NCBI GenBank assembly: GCA_910579645.1
Contig: CAJTVK010000126.1
Span: 1 to 11,749 of the forward strand
Source: an uncultured Lachnospiraceae bacterium
Lineage (GTDB): Bacteria > Bacillota > Clostridia > Lachnospirales > Lachnospiraceae
Length of the DNA: 11,749 nucleotides
Direction of reading: 5' to 3'
The notes under the pieces were generated by a model. The model was not told the origin of the DNA, did not search any database, and saw only the letters and a list, made by a program, of their open reading frames with translations. Below are positions 1 to 5,640 of this stretch, piece after piece. How positions within the stretch are numbered: the first letter of the stretch is position 1; the number at the start of each line of letters is the position of its first letter. Both the position numbers and the translations under genes were made by a program.

Positions 1-653
1 GCGCCGGCCACTCCCCAGCGGAAAACGGCAATGAAGAGAAAATCTAGGATAATATTGGCGCAACCGGCCATAACGGACACTTTCAGGCTGAGATCCGGTT
101 TTTCCGCGGCAATAAAAAAGCTGTTGAACACGTTTTGCAGGACAAAGGGCATGGTGGCAAGGAAGAGGATTCTTCCATAAATAATGCACTGGTTCAGAAG
201 TTCTCCGGTGGCTCCTAAAGCTGCCGATATCTGCGGAGTCAGGAGAAAGCCTGCAACGGACAGGAGGAAGCTAAAGCCGGCTGACACATAGACCAGAAGG
301 GAAAAATACTGGTTTGCCAAATCCTTTTTCCCCTGTCCCAGCATCATGGAAACAAGGGCACTTCCGCCGGTGCCTACCATGAAGCCGACGGAACCGAGAG
401 CCATGGCGACGGGCATAATCAGATTGACTGCGGCAAAAGGGGTTTTGCCTACGAAGTTGGACACGAAAAAACCGTCAACGATGCTGTATAGGGAAGTGAA
501 CAGCATCATTAATACCGGCGAAAGCACGAAACGGAACAGGCGGCCGTAAGTAAAATGGTCGGATAGCTGGATTCTGGTTTCCTGCGGGTTCCGTTGTTTT
601 TGCCTGCTGTGTTTTTTTTGAATATATTTTTGGTCTAAGCTTTTCCGGCTCAT
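1..653 (-). CDS. MATE family multidrug efflux transporter, N-terminal part (cut by window edge)
   Basis: An open frame on the minus strand runs from ATG at 653 to the window edge, giving 217 residues without a stop. After a basic cytoplasmic tail of about 30 residues it reads as a chain of hydrophobic helices. The stretch SIVDGFFVSNFVGKTPFAAV followed by MPVAMALGSVGFMVGTGGSA is the typical first-two-helix signature of MATE pumps, which export cationic drugs or metabolites in exchange for Na+ or H+. A full MATE protein has about 450 residues and 12 helices, so about half is present. The start is supported by AAGGAGG (664-670 on the minus strand) 10 bases before ATG. The gene lies 116 bases downstream of a MarR regulator on the same strand, a common regulator-pump pairing. 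The family call is firm; the substrate cannot be told. Confidence 0.9.
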   Translation of the reverse strand, partial: MSRKSLDQKYIQKKHSRQKQRNPQETRIQLSDHFTYGRLFRFVLSPVLMMLFTSLYSIVDGFFVSNFVGKTPFAAVNLIMPVAMALGSVGFMVGTGGSALVSMMLGQGKKDLANQYFSLLVYVSAGFSFLLSVAGFLLTPQISAALGATGELLNQCIIYGRILFLATMPFVLQNVFNSFFIAAEKPDLSLKVSVMAGCANIILDFLFIAVFRWGVAG

Positions 654-710
654 CTGTTTTCTGCCTCCTTCAATTATCGGATAGATAAAGAAAAAAGTTT
701 TTTGTCTTTT

Positions 711-757
711 AGGAACCGTTAGGAATTGATTTTGCATATGGCGCAGGATGACTCTTT
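711..757 (+). repeat. Short dispersed repeat, copy A
   Basis: This 47-base stretch begins AGGAACCGTT and contains TTTGCATATG followed by GCGCAGGATG. It aligns without gaps to 1381-1427 with 37 of 47 identities by hand count, and nearly all differences are transitions. A degenerate inverted copy of the end (GACAGTCCCT, 758-767) follows it, so it may be a decayed miniature element. It sits between the MarR stop and the MATE start. Confidence 0.6.
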
Positions 758-769
758 GACAGTCCCTTG

Positions 770-1213
770 CTATAGCAATTGCTCTTGAACGTTCCTGTAA
801 AATAAATCCTTATATTTCTTGGTCAGCCGGAGAAGGGTCTGCGCTTCTTCGGCTGTCATTTCGGAAAATACGCGGTTTTCCGCGTCAAATACCGGGGCAA
901 TGTATTGTTCAGTGAACTGCCGTCCCTCCGCTGTCAGGTGCAGGTGCATATCACGCCCTTTTCCCCGGGTTAATGTAAGGATGCCTTTGGATTCCAGGTT
1001 CTTGATGGAAGAGTTAATGGTTTGTTTGCTGATGTTGTATTGTTCGCAGATATCCTTCTGCAGACAGCCGTCCCCGAACTCCGCAATGCAGTATAGAATG
1101 TGGAAAGCGCTGTCTGAGAGGCCGGCATGCAGCGCAAGCTTGTGGTAGATGCCGTCCATCTCTTTGTATAGGCAGTTAAATTCCTGAAGTTCTCTTCCCG
1201 GTTTGAAATGCAT
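770..1213 (-). CDS. MarR family transcriptional regulator
   Basis: This 147-residue protein has the size and order of MarR dimeric winged-helix repressors. The N-terminal helix (residues about 5-30) would dimerise. Residues about 35-60 (SDSAFHILYCIAEFGDG) form the entry helix. The helix-turn-helix lies near 52-75 (QKDICEQYNISKQTINSSIKNLESKG), and the wing contains LTRGKGRDMHLHLTAEGR. The C-terminal helices complete the dimer interface. The start ATG is preceded by AAAGGGGG with a 10-base gap. The gene has a near-consensus promoter with duplicated candidate operators, suggesting autoregulation. It is followed on the same strand by a MATE pump that it probably controls in response to a small ligand. 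The ligand is unknown. Confidence 0.9.
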   Translation of the reverse strand: MHFKPGRELQEFNCLYKEMDGIYHKLALHAGLSDSAFHILYCIAEFGDGCLQKDICEQYNISKQTINSSIKNLESKGILTLTRGKGRDMHLHLTAEGRQFTEQYIAPVFDAENRVFSEMTAEEAQTLLRLTKKYKDLFYRNVQEQLL

Positions 1214-1232
1214 GGTCTGATATCCCCCTTTG

Positions 1233-1277
1233 AGTCCGATTTCGTATTTGCTGCAAATGCATTATAGTCCGATTTCG
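1233..1277 (-). promoter_or_regulatory. Candidate MarR operator: duplicated AGTCCGATTTCG around a palindrome
   Basis: The 12-mer AGTCCGATTTCG occurs exactly at 1233-1244 and 1266-1277, 33 bp apart, about three helical turns. Its core CCGATTTCGG in the upstream copy is a near palindrome. Between the two lies the perfect inverted repeat ATTTGC-T-GCAAAT (1246-1258). One copy lies in the -10/-35 spacer and touches the -10; the other lies between the transcription start and the ribosome site. This placement fits repression of the marR promoter. Binding by MarR is inferred. Confidence 0.55.
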
Positions 1278-1289
1278 GAATTGTGTCAA
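1261..1289 (-). promoter_or_regulatory. Sigma-A promoter of the marR-MATE operon
   Basis: On the minus strand TTGACA (1284-1289) is separated by exactly 17 bases from TATAAT (1261-1266). Both hexamers match consensus perfectly. Transcription would start near 1254 and run into marR and the MATE gene. Confidence 0.85.
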
Positions 1290-1348
1290 GGGTATTTCGG
1301 GAAATAAATATAGGGAAATTGAATTGAATTTTTGTGTGGAAAATATCT

Positions 1349-1377
1349 TTTACAGGAAACTGTATATATGCTATTAT
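1349..1377 (+). promoter_or_regulatory. Plus-strand promoter with extended -10
   Basis: TTTACA (1349-1354), a 17-base spacer and TATTAT (1372-1377) preceded by TGC form a good extended -10 promoter. It diverges from the marR promoter and points to the small ORF and DUF3431-like gene. The predicted transcript has a leader of about 215 bases that includes repeat copies B and C. Confidence 0.6.
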
Positions 1378-1380
1378 GTA

Positions 1381-1427
1381 AGGGACTGTTAAGAATGAAC
1401 TTTGCATATGACGCAGAATAATTCTTT
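1381..1427 (+). repeat. Short dispersed repeat, copy B
   Basis: This copy starts AGGGACTGTT three bases after a -10 box and shares TTTGCATATG and CGCAG with copy A (37 of 47 identities). The right part of the 1463-1574 element, read on the minus strand, is a third, more diverged relative. Confidence 0.6.
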
Positions 1428-1462
1428 TTATGTAAGGTGTCTCCTGTTCGGGAGATTGGTTA

Positions 1463-1574
1463 AGGAACTGTTCAAAAAAATCAGTTACATAGCCCGCTAT
1501 GCGCCTGATTTTTGAGTGGCGCTATCGAAGAAAAATCCTGCGTACTATTGAAAAGTTATTTCTTAACAGTTCCT
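1463..1574. repeat. 112-bp MITE-like element with AGGAACTGTT inverted ends
   Basis: The element is bounded by AGGAACTGTT (1463-1472) and its exact reverse complement AACAGTTCCT (1565-1574). It codes for nothing and holds a strong internal hairpin. Reading inward from the right end on the minus strand gives AGGAACTGTTAAGAA and later ACGCAGGAT, the same order as copies A and B. This indicates one family of small mobile or dispersed repeats. No clear target-site duplication is visible, and the mobilising transposase is not in the window. Confidence 0.6.
1476..1513. terminator. Terminator-like hairpin inside the repeat element
   Basis: AAAAATCAG (1476-1484) pairs with CTGATTTTT (1505-1513), and inside it CATAGC (1488-1493) pairs with GCTATG (1496-1501) with a two-base loop. 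The A tract and T tract on the two sides make it look like a bidirectional intrinsic terminator. An alternative stem GCGCC (1501-1505) with GGCGC (1518-1522) would compete with it. It lies in the leader between the 1349-1377 promoter and the next gene. Confidence 0.45.
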
Positions 1575-1600
1575 AATGGATAGGAAAGGAGAAAGCGAAT

Positions 1601-1819
1601 ATGAAACAAGTTTTTTGGAAGAATCGGAATAAAGTTCTAATTCCGCAAATTTTGCAGGGGGGGGTAAGGCAGAAAAGGCCCTGGTTTTATAAGAAGATTT
1701 TATGGAGAAATGGCTTTATACAGCCGTGTGCCTTGAAACGGAAATCTGTCGGCGGCAGTTTCCTAAATTCTACGGACATGCCGTGGATATGGAAAGAAGG
1801 GGCAGGGTGCGGCTTATGA
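1601..1819 (+). CDS. Small basic hypothetical ORF, stop-start coupled to next gene
   Basis: This 72-residue frame starts at ATG 1601 behind a good AAAGGAG site (about 9 bases away). It is rich in Lys, Arg, Trp and Phe and resembles no family I recognise. It ends in TGA at 1817-1819, overlapping the ATG at 1816 of the next gene as ATGA, so it may act as a leader that couples translation. A run of eight G (1657-1664) lies inside it. Adding one G would end the frame at a TAA at 1690, and losing one G would end it at once at 1665. It could instead be non-coding leader with a chance frame. The best evidence for it is the ribosome site and the overlap. Confidence 0.4.
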   Translation: MKQVFWKNRNKVLIPQILQGGVRQKRPWFYKKILWRNGFIQPCALKRKSVGGSFLNSTDMPWIWKEGAGCGL

Positions 1820-2667
1820 AGAGAACAGATACTTTTTTCGTCATTCATAATTTTAACACAGTGCCGGAAGAAATTCTTGCTTATTGCAAGGACTATATAA
1901 TTTATGATGCCTCTACAGAGCAGAAGATAACGGAGGAATTGAGAAAGAGGGGATACCGTTATGTGCATGTAGAAAACACGGGTCACAATATAACGACTTA
2001 TTTCCGTTATTTTGCAGATTATTACGAAGAACTGCCGGAGTATATGTGTCTGTGTAAAGGGAATATGCTTGGGCGGCATTGTTCTAAAGAATATTTCGGA
2101 CGTGTTTATGACAACAAATACTTTACTTATCTGTATGAGGATAAAAACATTGCGGAAAAATTGAGGCAGCAAGGGATTGGGCAGGAAGGGGATATGATGG
2201 AACGGCTTATCAGCGAGTCACATTTTCTGGAAGAAAATACTTCTTGGTATGTGGAATCGCCTAACCATCCGCACCGCTATTTTGACGAATATAACAGTCT
2301 GTTATCTTTTGTTTATAAAAAGCCGGTGCTGCCCAAATATAATGTGTTTGCCCCAGGAGCCTGTTATATCGTAAATCGTTCACAGGTGAGGAAACATAGT
2401 CCGGAATTTTATAGGAATATGAACAAAATAATGAGTTATGGGATGAACCCGAGTTTTCCGTCGGAAGCGCATCAGGTTGAAAGGATGCTTCCGGTTATTT
2501 TCTGTGAAACTTACGAAGAAAATGAATGGATGAATGACGAAGCGGCATTCGGGCAGAAGATAGAGGAAAGAATACCACTGATACAATTTCAGGATTCCAT
2601 CCGGGGGAAACGGATGAAAAAATTGCGGAGGTTGGAGTATAGGCTGAGGAAAGGAATTGGTTTCTGA
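1816..2667 (+). CDS. DUF3431-like protein (glycosyltransferase-like fold suspected)
   Basis: I place the start at ATG 1816 (283 residues), because the domain's first strand TFFVIHNFN begins at residue 5. An ATG in the same frame at 1702 would add 38 residues that overlap the small ORF and look unrelated. Residues about 50-95 (VENTGHNITTYFRYF, then LPEYMCLCKGN) follow the DUF3431 pattern of an N-x-GR-like loop, a YL/YF helix and a D/E-L-P strand ending in a QG-like turn. Residues 182-230 (ACYIVNRSQVRKHSPEFY and later VERMLPVIF) match the family's second half. DUF3431 proteins resemble nucleotide-sugar glycosyltransferases and are often near surface-polysaccharide genes, but no catalytic role is proven. 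There is no signal peptide or membrane segment, so it is probably cytoplasmic. It follows the small ORF by an ATGA overlap. Confidence 0.55.
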   Translation: MKRTDTFFVIHNFNTVPEEILAYCKDYIIYDASTEQKITEELRKRGYRYVHVENTGHNITTYFRYFADYYEELPEYMCLCKGNMLGRHCSKEYFGRVYDNKYFTYLYEDKNIAEKLRQQGIGQEGDMMERLISESHFLEENTSWYVESPNHPHRYFDEYNSLLSFVYKKPVLPKYNVFAPGACYIVNRSQVRKHSPEFYRNMNKIMSYGMNPSFPSEAHQVERMLPVIFCETYEENEWMNDEAAFGQKIEERIPLIQFQDSIRGKRMKKLRRLEYRLRKGIGF

Positions 2668-2695
2668 TGCCGGCTTGCAAAAAAAATGTTATGAC

Positions 2696-2739
2696 ATGAT
2701 GCAAGAATGATGCAAAAATGACGGCATTCTGATGCAGTT
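2696..2739 (+). promoter_or_regulatory. 11-bp phased TGATGCA array (candidate response-regulator binding site)
   Basis: TGATGCA occurs at 2697-2703, 2708-2714 and 2730-2736, and a degenerate TGACGGC at 2719-2725 fills the missing slot. All four are exactly 11 bp apart, so they lie on one face of the helix. OmpR/PhoB-type regulators bind tandem direct repeats with this spacing. The array ends 9 bases before a possible -10 (TAATAT, 2746-2751) and covers the -35 position. Confidence 0.55.
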
Positions 2740-2745
2740 TTCCGG

Positions 2746-2751
2746 TAATAT
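2746..2751 (+). promoter_or_regulatory. Possible -10 box of the LysM gene
   Basis: TAATAT (2746-2751) lies about 44 bases before the start codon at 2795. No -35 hexamer is found 16-18 bases upstream, where the TGATGCA array lies instead. That fits an activator-dependent promoter. Confidence 0.4.
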
Positions 2752-2794
2752 AAGAATGTATCTGTTAATTTCTGCGGCAGCGGGGAGGAATTTC

Positions 2795-4606
2795 ATGAGG
2801 GATAGGAAAATCAGGAATGTGTTTTGGGACAGACGGAGAAGGGCAGTCTGGTGGGCATGCATTATTCCGGCGGCGTTTTTTATGATTTTGCATCCGTTGG
2901 CAGCTGCTGGAAAAGAGGCTGCGGAGACGGAGGCCGAAGAAACACGGTTTGCGGACAGGACACAGCGTTATCCGCTGTTAAGCGAACTGCCGGGAGACGA
3001 TTTCGGGGATTACATAGCTTTGTCCGTTCCCGGGGAGGAAGCCTATGTGGTGAAGAAGGGGGATACTCTCTGGGGGATTTCAAGGAGTTTTTACGGAGCA
3101 GGGAGGTTCTGGAAGAGGATAGAGGAGGCCAATCCGGATGCAGTAGGAAAGGAGGGGCTGATTTTTCCGGGTGCGGAACTGACGGTTCCGCAGGTCTTCT
3201 ATGTGGAGAAGCAGGCTGCCAGTCAGGGCGGGTTTTCCGCACCGGCCTGCTCTTACGATACGCCGGCCTATTGGACGTTTGGCTATACGGAATGGGAGGT
3301 CTGCCTTGAGTCCGTTCGTGACAGCGAAAGGAAGGATGGCAGGGTATGTACTCATATTACGGAGAACCGGATGTTTCCGGACGGAGTAGGGGAAAAATGG
3401 GAAGAGATGCAGGAAAATATCAAGGCCAGTGCGGGAAAGACGGAAGGAGTCCGGTTCTCACGGCCGCAGTTTGAGCGATATCTTCGGGAAGACGGAAGGG
3501 AATTGATTTTTTACAGCTTTATCTGTGAAGCAGGGGAAGAAAAAATTCAGTATGCAGTGGCCTATGTGATAGGAAAAAAATACTTGGCGGAATTTATCGG
3601 GGACTGTCGGATAGAAGAGCAGGGAGGTCAGGTAACTTCGGCTTATGCCATAGAGGAAATTACCCGTTACATGGCAGCTTCTTTTGCGGAAACGGAAGAA
3701 GAGAAAAACTGGGCAAGCCTGAAATACCGTCCCTATCTGGGATATGAGAACTGGGCGTATGAGGATTTGCATAATCCTTTCGCCATGGCGGCCGAGTTAT
3801 ATGCGCAGGGAGAGGATCCGGTATATGAGGGGGAGGATGAGGAAGTCGTTTTTGTTTCGCGGGAATGGGAAGAACTGCTCCGTAACGTCACGGCTTACCA
3901 TTTTGACATGACGGATGAGGAATGGGAGGAACTTTCGGACAGGCCGCTGTATAAGAGGGATTTGGCATGGATTACGGATGTGGTAATGGCGGAAAGCCCT
4001 ATTCCGGGAAGGGATGCGATAGAAATTAACGGACTCTCTCCGGCGAATGCAGCCTGCGCCGATTATAATCTGACTACCTTGAAGGACATTGCCGTCCTGC
4101 CTAATCTGGAAAGCCTGAAACTGGAAATCGGCACCGTATCCGATTATGAGGTTTTGGCGGAATGTCCGTCACTGAAGGAAATCAGCATTGCTCTAGGGGA
4201 ACCGCTTAGGGAGACAGGATGGCTGAAAGAACTGCCCCGGCTGGAATATCTGGCTTTGCGGATCAGCATGTTTCCCCATCTGACCGGAATGGGTTACCGG
4301 AAGGATGAAGCTACGACTTTTGATCCGGAAAAAAACGGCGGAGGGGAAGAGAAAGATTATACGGATAAGGATTTGGGTGAGGTGCTTGCAGAATGCAGGA
4401 AACTGAAATATTTGGAACTGGAATCGGAGGAAATGGAAGATTTTGAATTTATTGGTCAGCTGCCGGATCTGTATGCGTTCCGGCTCTATGGGCGGGACGG
4501 GGATAGCGCGGAGGGGGAGGCAAGGCAGTCGCTCTTTGGCGAGGATGCTTTTCCCCAGGTGAAGTGCCTGGCGGTGGATGACAAATGGCTGCGCAATCCG
4601 GAGTGA
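2795..4606 (+). CDS. Membrane-anchored LysM protein with C-terminal leucine-rich repeats
   Basis: I choose ATG 2795 (603 residues), because GGGGAGG (2782-2788) lies six bases ahead. The frame opens earlier at 2732, but without a good site. A basic N-terminus (RDRKIRNVFWDRRRR) precedes a hydrophobic segment at residues 18-38 ending LAAAG, a signal peptide or membrane anchor. Residues 83-132 form a LysM domain: YVVKKGDTLWGIS, then YG, an I-E-E-ANP core and GLIFPGAELTVP. LysM binds peptidoglycan or chitin-type glycans. Residues about 155-400 are an acidic region I do not recognise. Residues about 410-590 contain leucine-rich repeats such as LPNLESLKLEI, CPSLKEISIAL and LPRLEYLALRI. The protein should sit outside the membrane on the cell wall, with an LRR surface for binding a partner. 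Its role is unknown. Confidence 0.75.
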   Translation: MRDRKIRNVFWDRRRRAVWWACIIPAAFFMILHPLAAAGKEAAETEAEETRFADRTQRYPLLSELPGDDFGDYIALSVPGEEAYVVKKGDTLWGISRSFYGAGRFWKRIEEANPDAVGKEGLIFPGAELTVPQVFYVEKQAASQGGFSAPACSYDTPAYWTFGYTEWEVCLESVRDSERKDGRVCTHITENRMFPDGVGEKWEEMQENIKASAGKTEGVRFSRPQFERYLREDGRELIFYSFICEAGEEKIQYAVAYVIGKKYLAEFIGDCRIEEQGGQVTSAYAIEEITRYMAASFAETEEEKNWASLKYRPYLGYENWAYEDLHNPFAMAAELYAQGEDPVYEGEDEEVVFVSREWEELLRNVTAYHFDMTDEEWEELSDRPLYKRDLAWITDVVMAESPIPGRDAIEINGLSPANAACADYNLTTLKDIAVLPNLESLKLEIGTVSDYEVLAECPSLKEISIALGEPLRETGWLKELPRLEYLALRISMFPHLTGMGYRKDEATTFDPEKNGGGEEKDYTDKDLGEVLAECRKLKYLELESEEMEDFEFIGQLPDLYAFRLYGRDGDSAEGEARQSLFGEDAFPQVKCLAVDDKWLRNPE

Positions 4607-4617
4607 TGCGGAAGGTG

Positions 4618-4640
4618 GGGAAGGCCGGACGGCCTTTCCC
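4618..4640 (+). other. GC-rich hairpin between the LysM and HAD genes
   Basis: GGGAAGGCCG (4618-4627) and CGGCCTTTCCC (4630-4640) can pair over about ten bases with one bulge. It lies 31 bases before the HAD start. No clean T tract follows, so it is a poor intrinsic terminator. It may be a processing or attenuation signal. Confidence 0.35.
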
Positions 4641-4671
4641 TGATTTGCTGAAAGGACAGGGGGCAAGGGAA

Positions 4672-5640
4672 ATGAAATATAAATATCTGCTGTTTGATTT
4701 GGACGGGACGCTGACAGACCCTAAAGAGGGAATTACCTCTTCCGTGCAGTATGCATTGCGGTCTTTCGGGATTGAGGAACCGGATTTGAATAAGCTGACT
4801 CCTTTTATCGGGCCGCCGCTGAAAGACAGCTTCCGGGAATTTTACGGTTTTGACGAGGGACAGGCAGAGGAGGCTGTGGCTAAATACAGGGAGTGGTTTG
4901 CGCCGAAAGGGATTTTTCAGAATGAGATTTATGCGGGAATCCCGCAGATGCTGCTGCGGCTGAAAGAGAAGGGGAAAGTGCTGGCGGTGGCTTCCAGCAA
5001 GCCGCAGGTCTTTGTGGAGAAAATATTGGATTACTTTGGGATACATGACTGTTTCACGGTTGTGGTGGGCAGTGAACTGGACGGAACGAGGGGAAGCAAG
5101 GAAGAAGTGGTGGAAGAGGCACTCAGACAGCTGAGGGAAACGGCTGAAGGGGTATCGGGCCGGCGGCAGGAAGAAGCGGAAGGGATGCGGAGCCGAGGGC
5201 AGGAAGAAGCGGAAGGGATGCGGAGCCGAGGGCAGGAAGCGGCAGGGGAAATGCGGAGCCGAAGGCAGGAAGCGGCGGGAGAAATGCGGGAATGGCCGCA
5301 GGACGCGCCGGGAGAAACGGAGAGACGGCGGCAGGAAGAGCCGGGAGAGATGAGGAACGGGGCATGGAAAAAGCAGGGGGAGATGCCGAATCGGTTTCGG
5401 GAAGAACTGAAAGAGGGAGTGTGCCGGCAGAAAACGGCAGAGGGAGAGAAGAAGGTAACGGCAGTTCCGGATACGGTGATGGTAGGCGACCGGAAATTTG
5501 ACATTGAGGGCGGACGCAGGCACGGGTTGGTAACGGTAGGCGTTGCTTTCGGCTATGCGGAGGAAGGGGAATTGGAAGCAGCCGGCGCCGATTTTGTGGC
5601 AGGTACGGTAGAAGAATTAGGGAGGCTGCTGGAGGAATGA
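4672..5640 (+). CDS. HAD-superfamily hydrolase with an inserted eight-unit tandem repeat
   Basis: Starting at ATG 4672 (322 residues, AGGGGG eight bases upstream), the protein opens with HAD motif I, LLFDLDGTLTD (nucleophile D9, acid D11). A helical cap domain with IGPPLKDSF, the phosphoglycolate phosphatase or 5'-nucleotidase style, follows. Motif II is VASSK (S108), motif III Lys is probably K143, and motif IV is VMVGDRKFD (D273, D277). All catalytic residues are present, so it should hydrolyse a phosphate ester in the cytoplasm; the substrate is unknown. Relatives have about 215 residues and about 30 between motifs III and IV. Here there are 130, because residues 159-246 are eight 11-residue repeats rich in E, R, G and Q. 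A start at 4585 is open but would overlap the LysM gene. The stop overlaps the CPBP start as ATGA. Confidence 0.85.
   Translation: MKYKYLLFDLDGTLTDPKEGITSSVQYALRSFGIEEPDLNKLTPFIGPPLKDSFREFYGFDEGQAEEAVAKYREWFAPKGIFQNEIYAGIPQMLLRLKEKGKVLAVASSKPQVFVEKILDYFGIHDCFTVVVGSELDGTRGSKEEVVEEALRQLRETAEGVSGRRQEEAEGMRSRGQEEAEGMRSRGQEAAGEMRSRRQEAAGEMREWPQDAPGETERRRQEEPGEMRNGAWKKQGEMPNRFREELKEGVCRQKTAEGEKKVTAVPDTVMVGDRKFDIEGGRRHGLVTVGVAFGYAEEGELEAAGADFVAGTVEELGRLLEE
5146..5409 (+). repeat. Eight tandem 33-bp units coding for 11-residue repeats
   Basis: The coding sequence divides into eight consecutive 33-base units. The peptides are EGVSGRRQEEA, EGMRSRGQEEA, EGMRSRGQEAA, GEMRSRRQEAA, GEMREWPQDAP, GETERRRQEEP, GEMRNGAWKKQ and GEMPNRFREEL. 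Units 2 and 3 share their first 28 bases exactly, while the last units are much more diverged. Unit gain or loss would keep the frame. It is a coding minisatellite inside the HAD gene. Confidence 0.8.

Noticed and set aside
346..549. Plus-strand 67-codon frame in the MATE gene
   Set aside because: It is antisense to a clear transporter reading frame and has no domain or ribosome site.
1702..1815. DUF3431-like start at ATG 1702
   Set aside because: No good ribosome site precedes it, and the extra 38 residues overlap the small ORF. The conserved domain starts at 1816.
2667..2727. Terminator from ATGCCG and CGGCAT after the DUF3431-like gene
   Set aside because: The stem is six bases with a loop near 50 and no T tract, and it overlaps the TGATGCA array.
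2732..2794. LysM gene start at ATG 2732
   Set aside because: It lies within the last TGATGCA repeat and before the likely -10. ATG 2795 has GGGGAGG at correct spacing and gives a proper signal-anchor N-terminus.
4585..4671. HAD start at the earlier ATG 4585
   Set aside because: It would overlap the LysM gene and read through a hairpin. The HAD fold begins at 4672, where a ribosome site is present.
5146..5409. CRISPR array, suggested by regular 33-bp repeats
   Set aside because: The units are contiguous with no spacers, remain in frame and code for part of a HAD protein.
4486..5523. Long minus-strand open frame of 345 codons
   Set aside because: It is antisense to the LysM end and HAD genes, rich in P, S, F and R, with no recognisable domain. 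It exists because the purine-rich plus strand lacks complementary stops.
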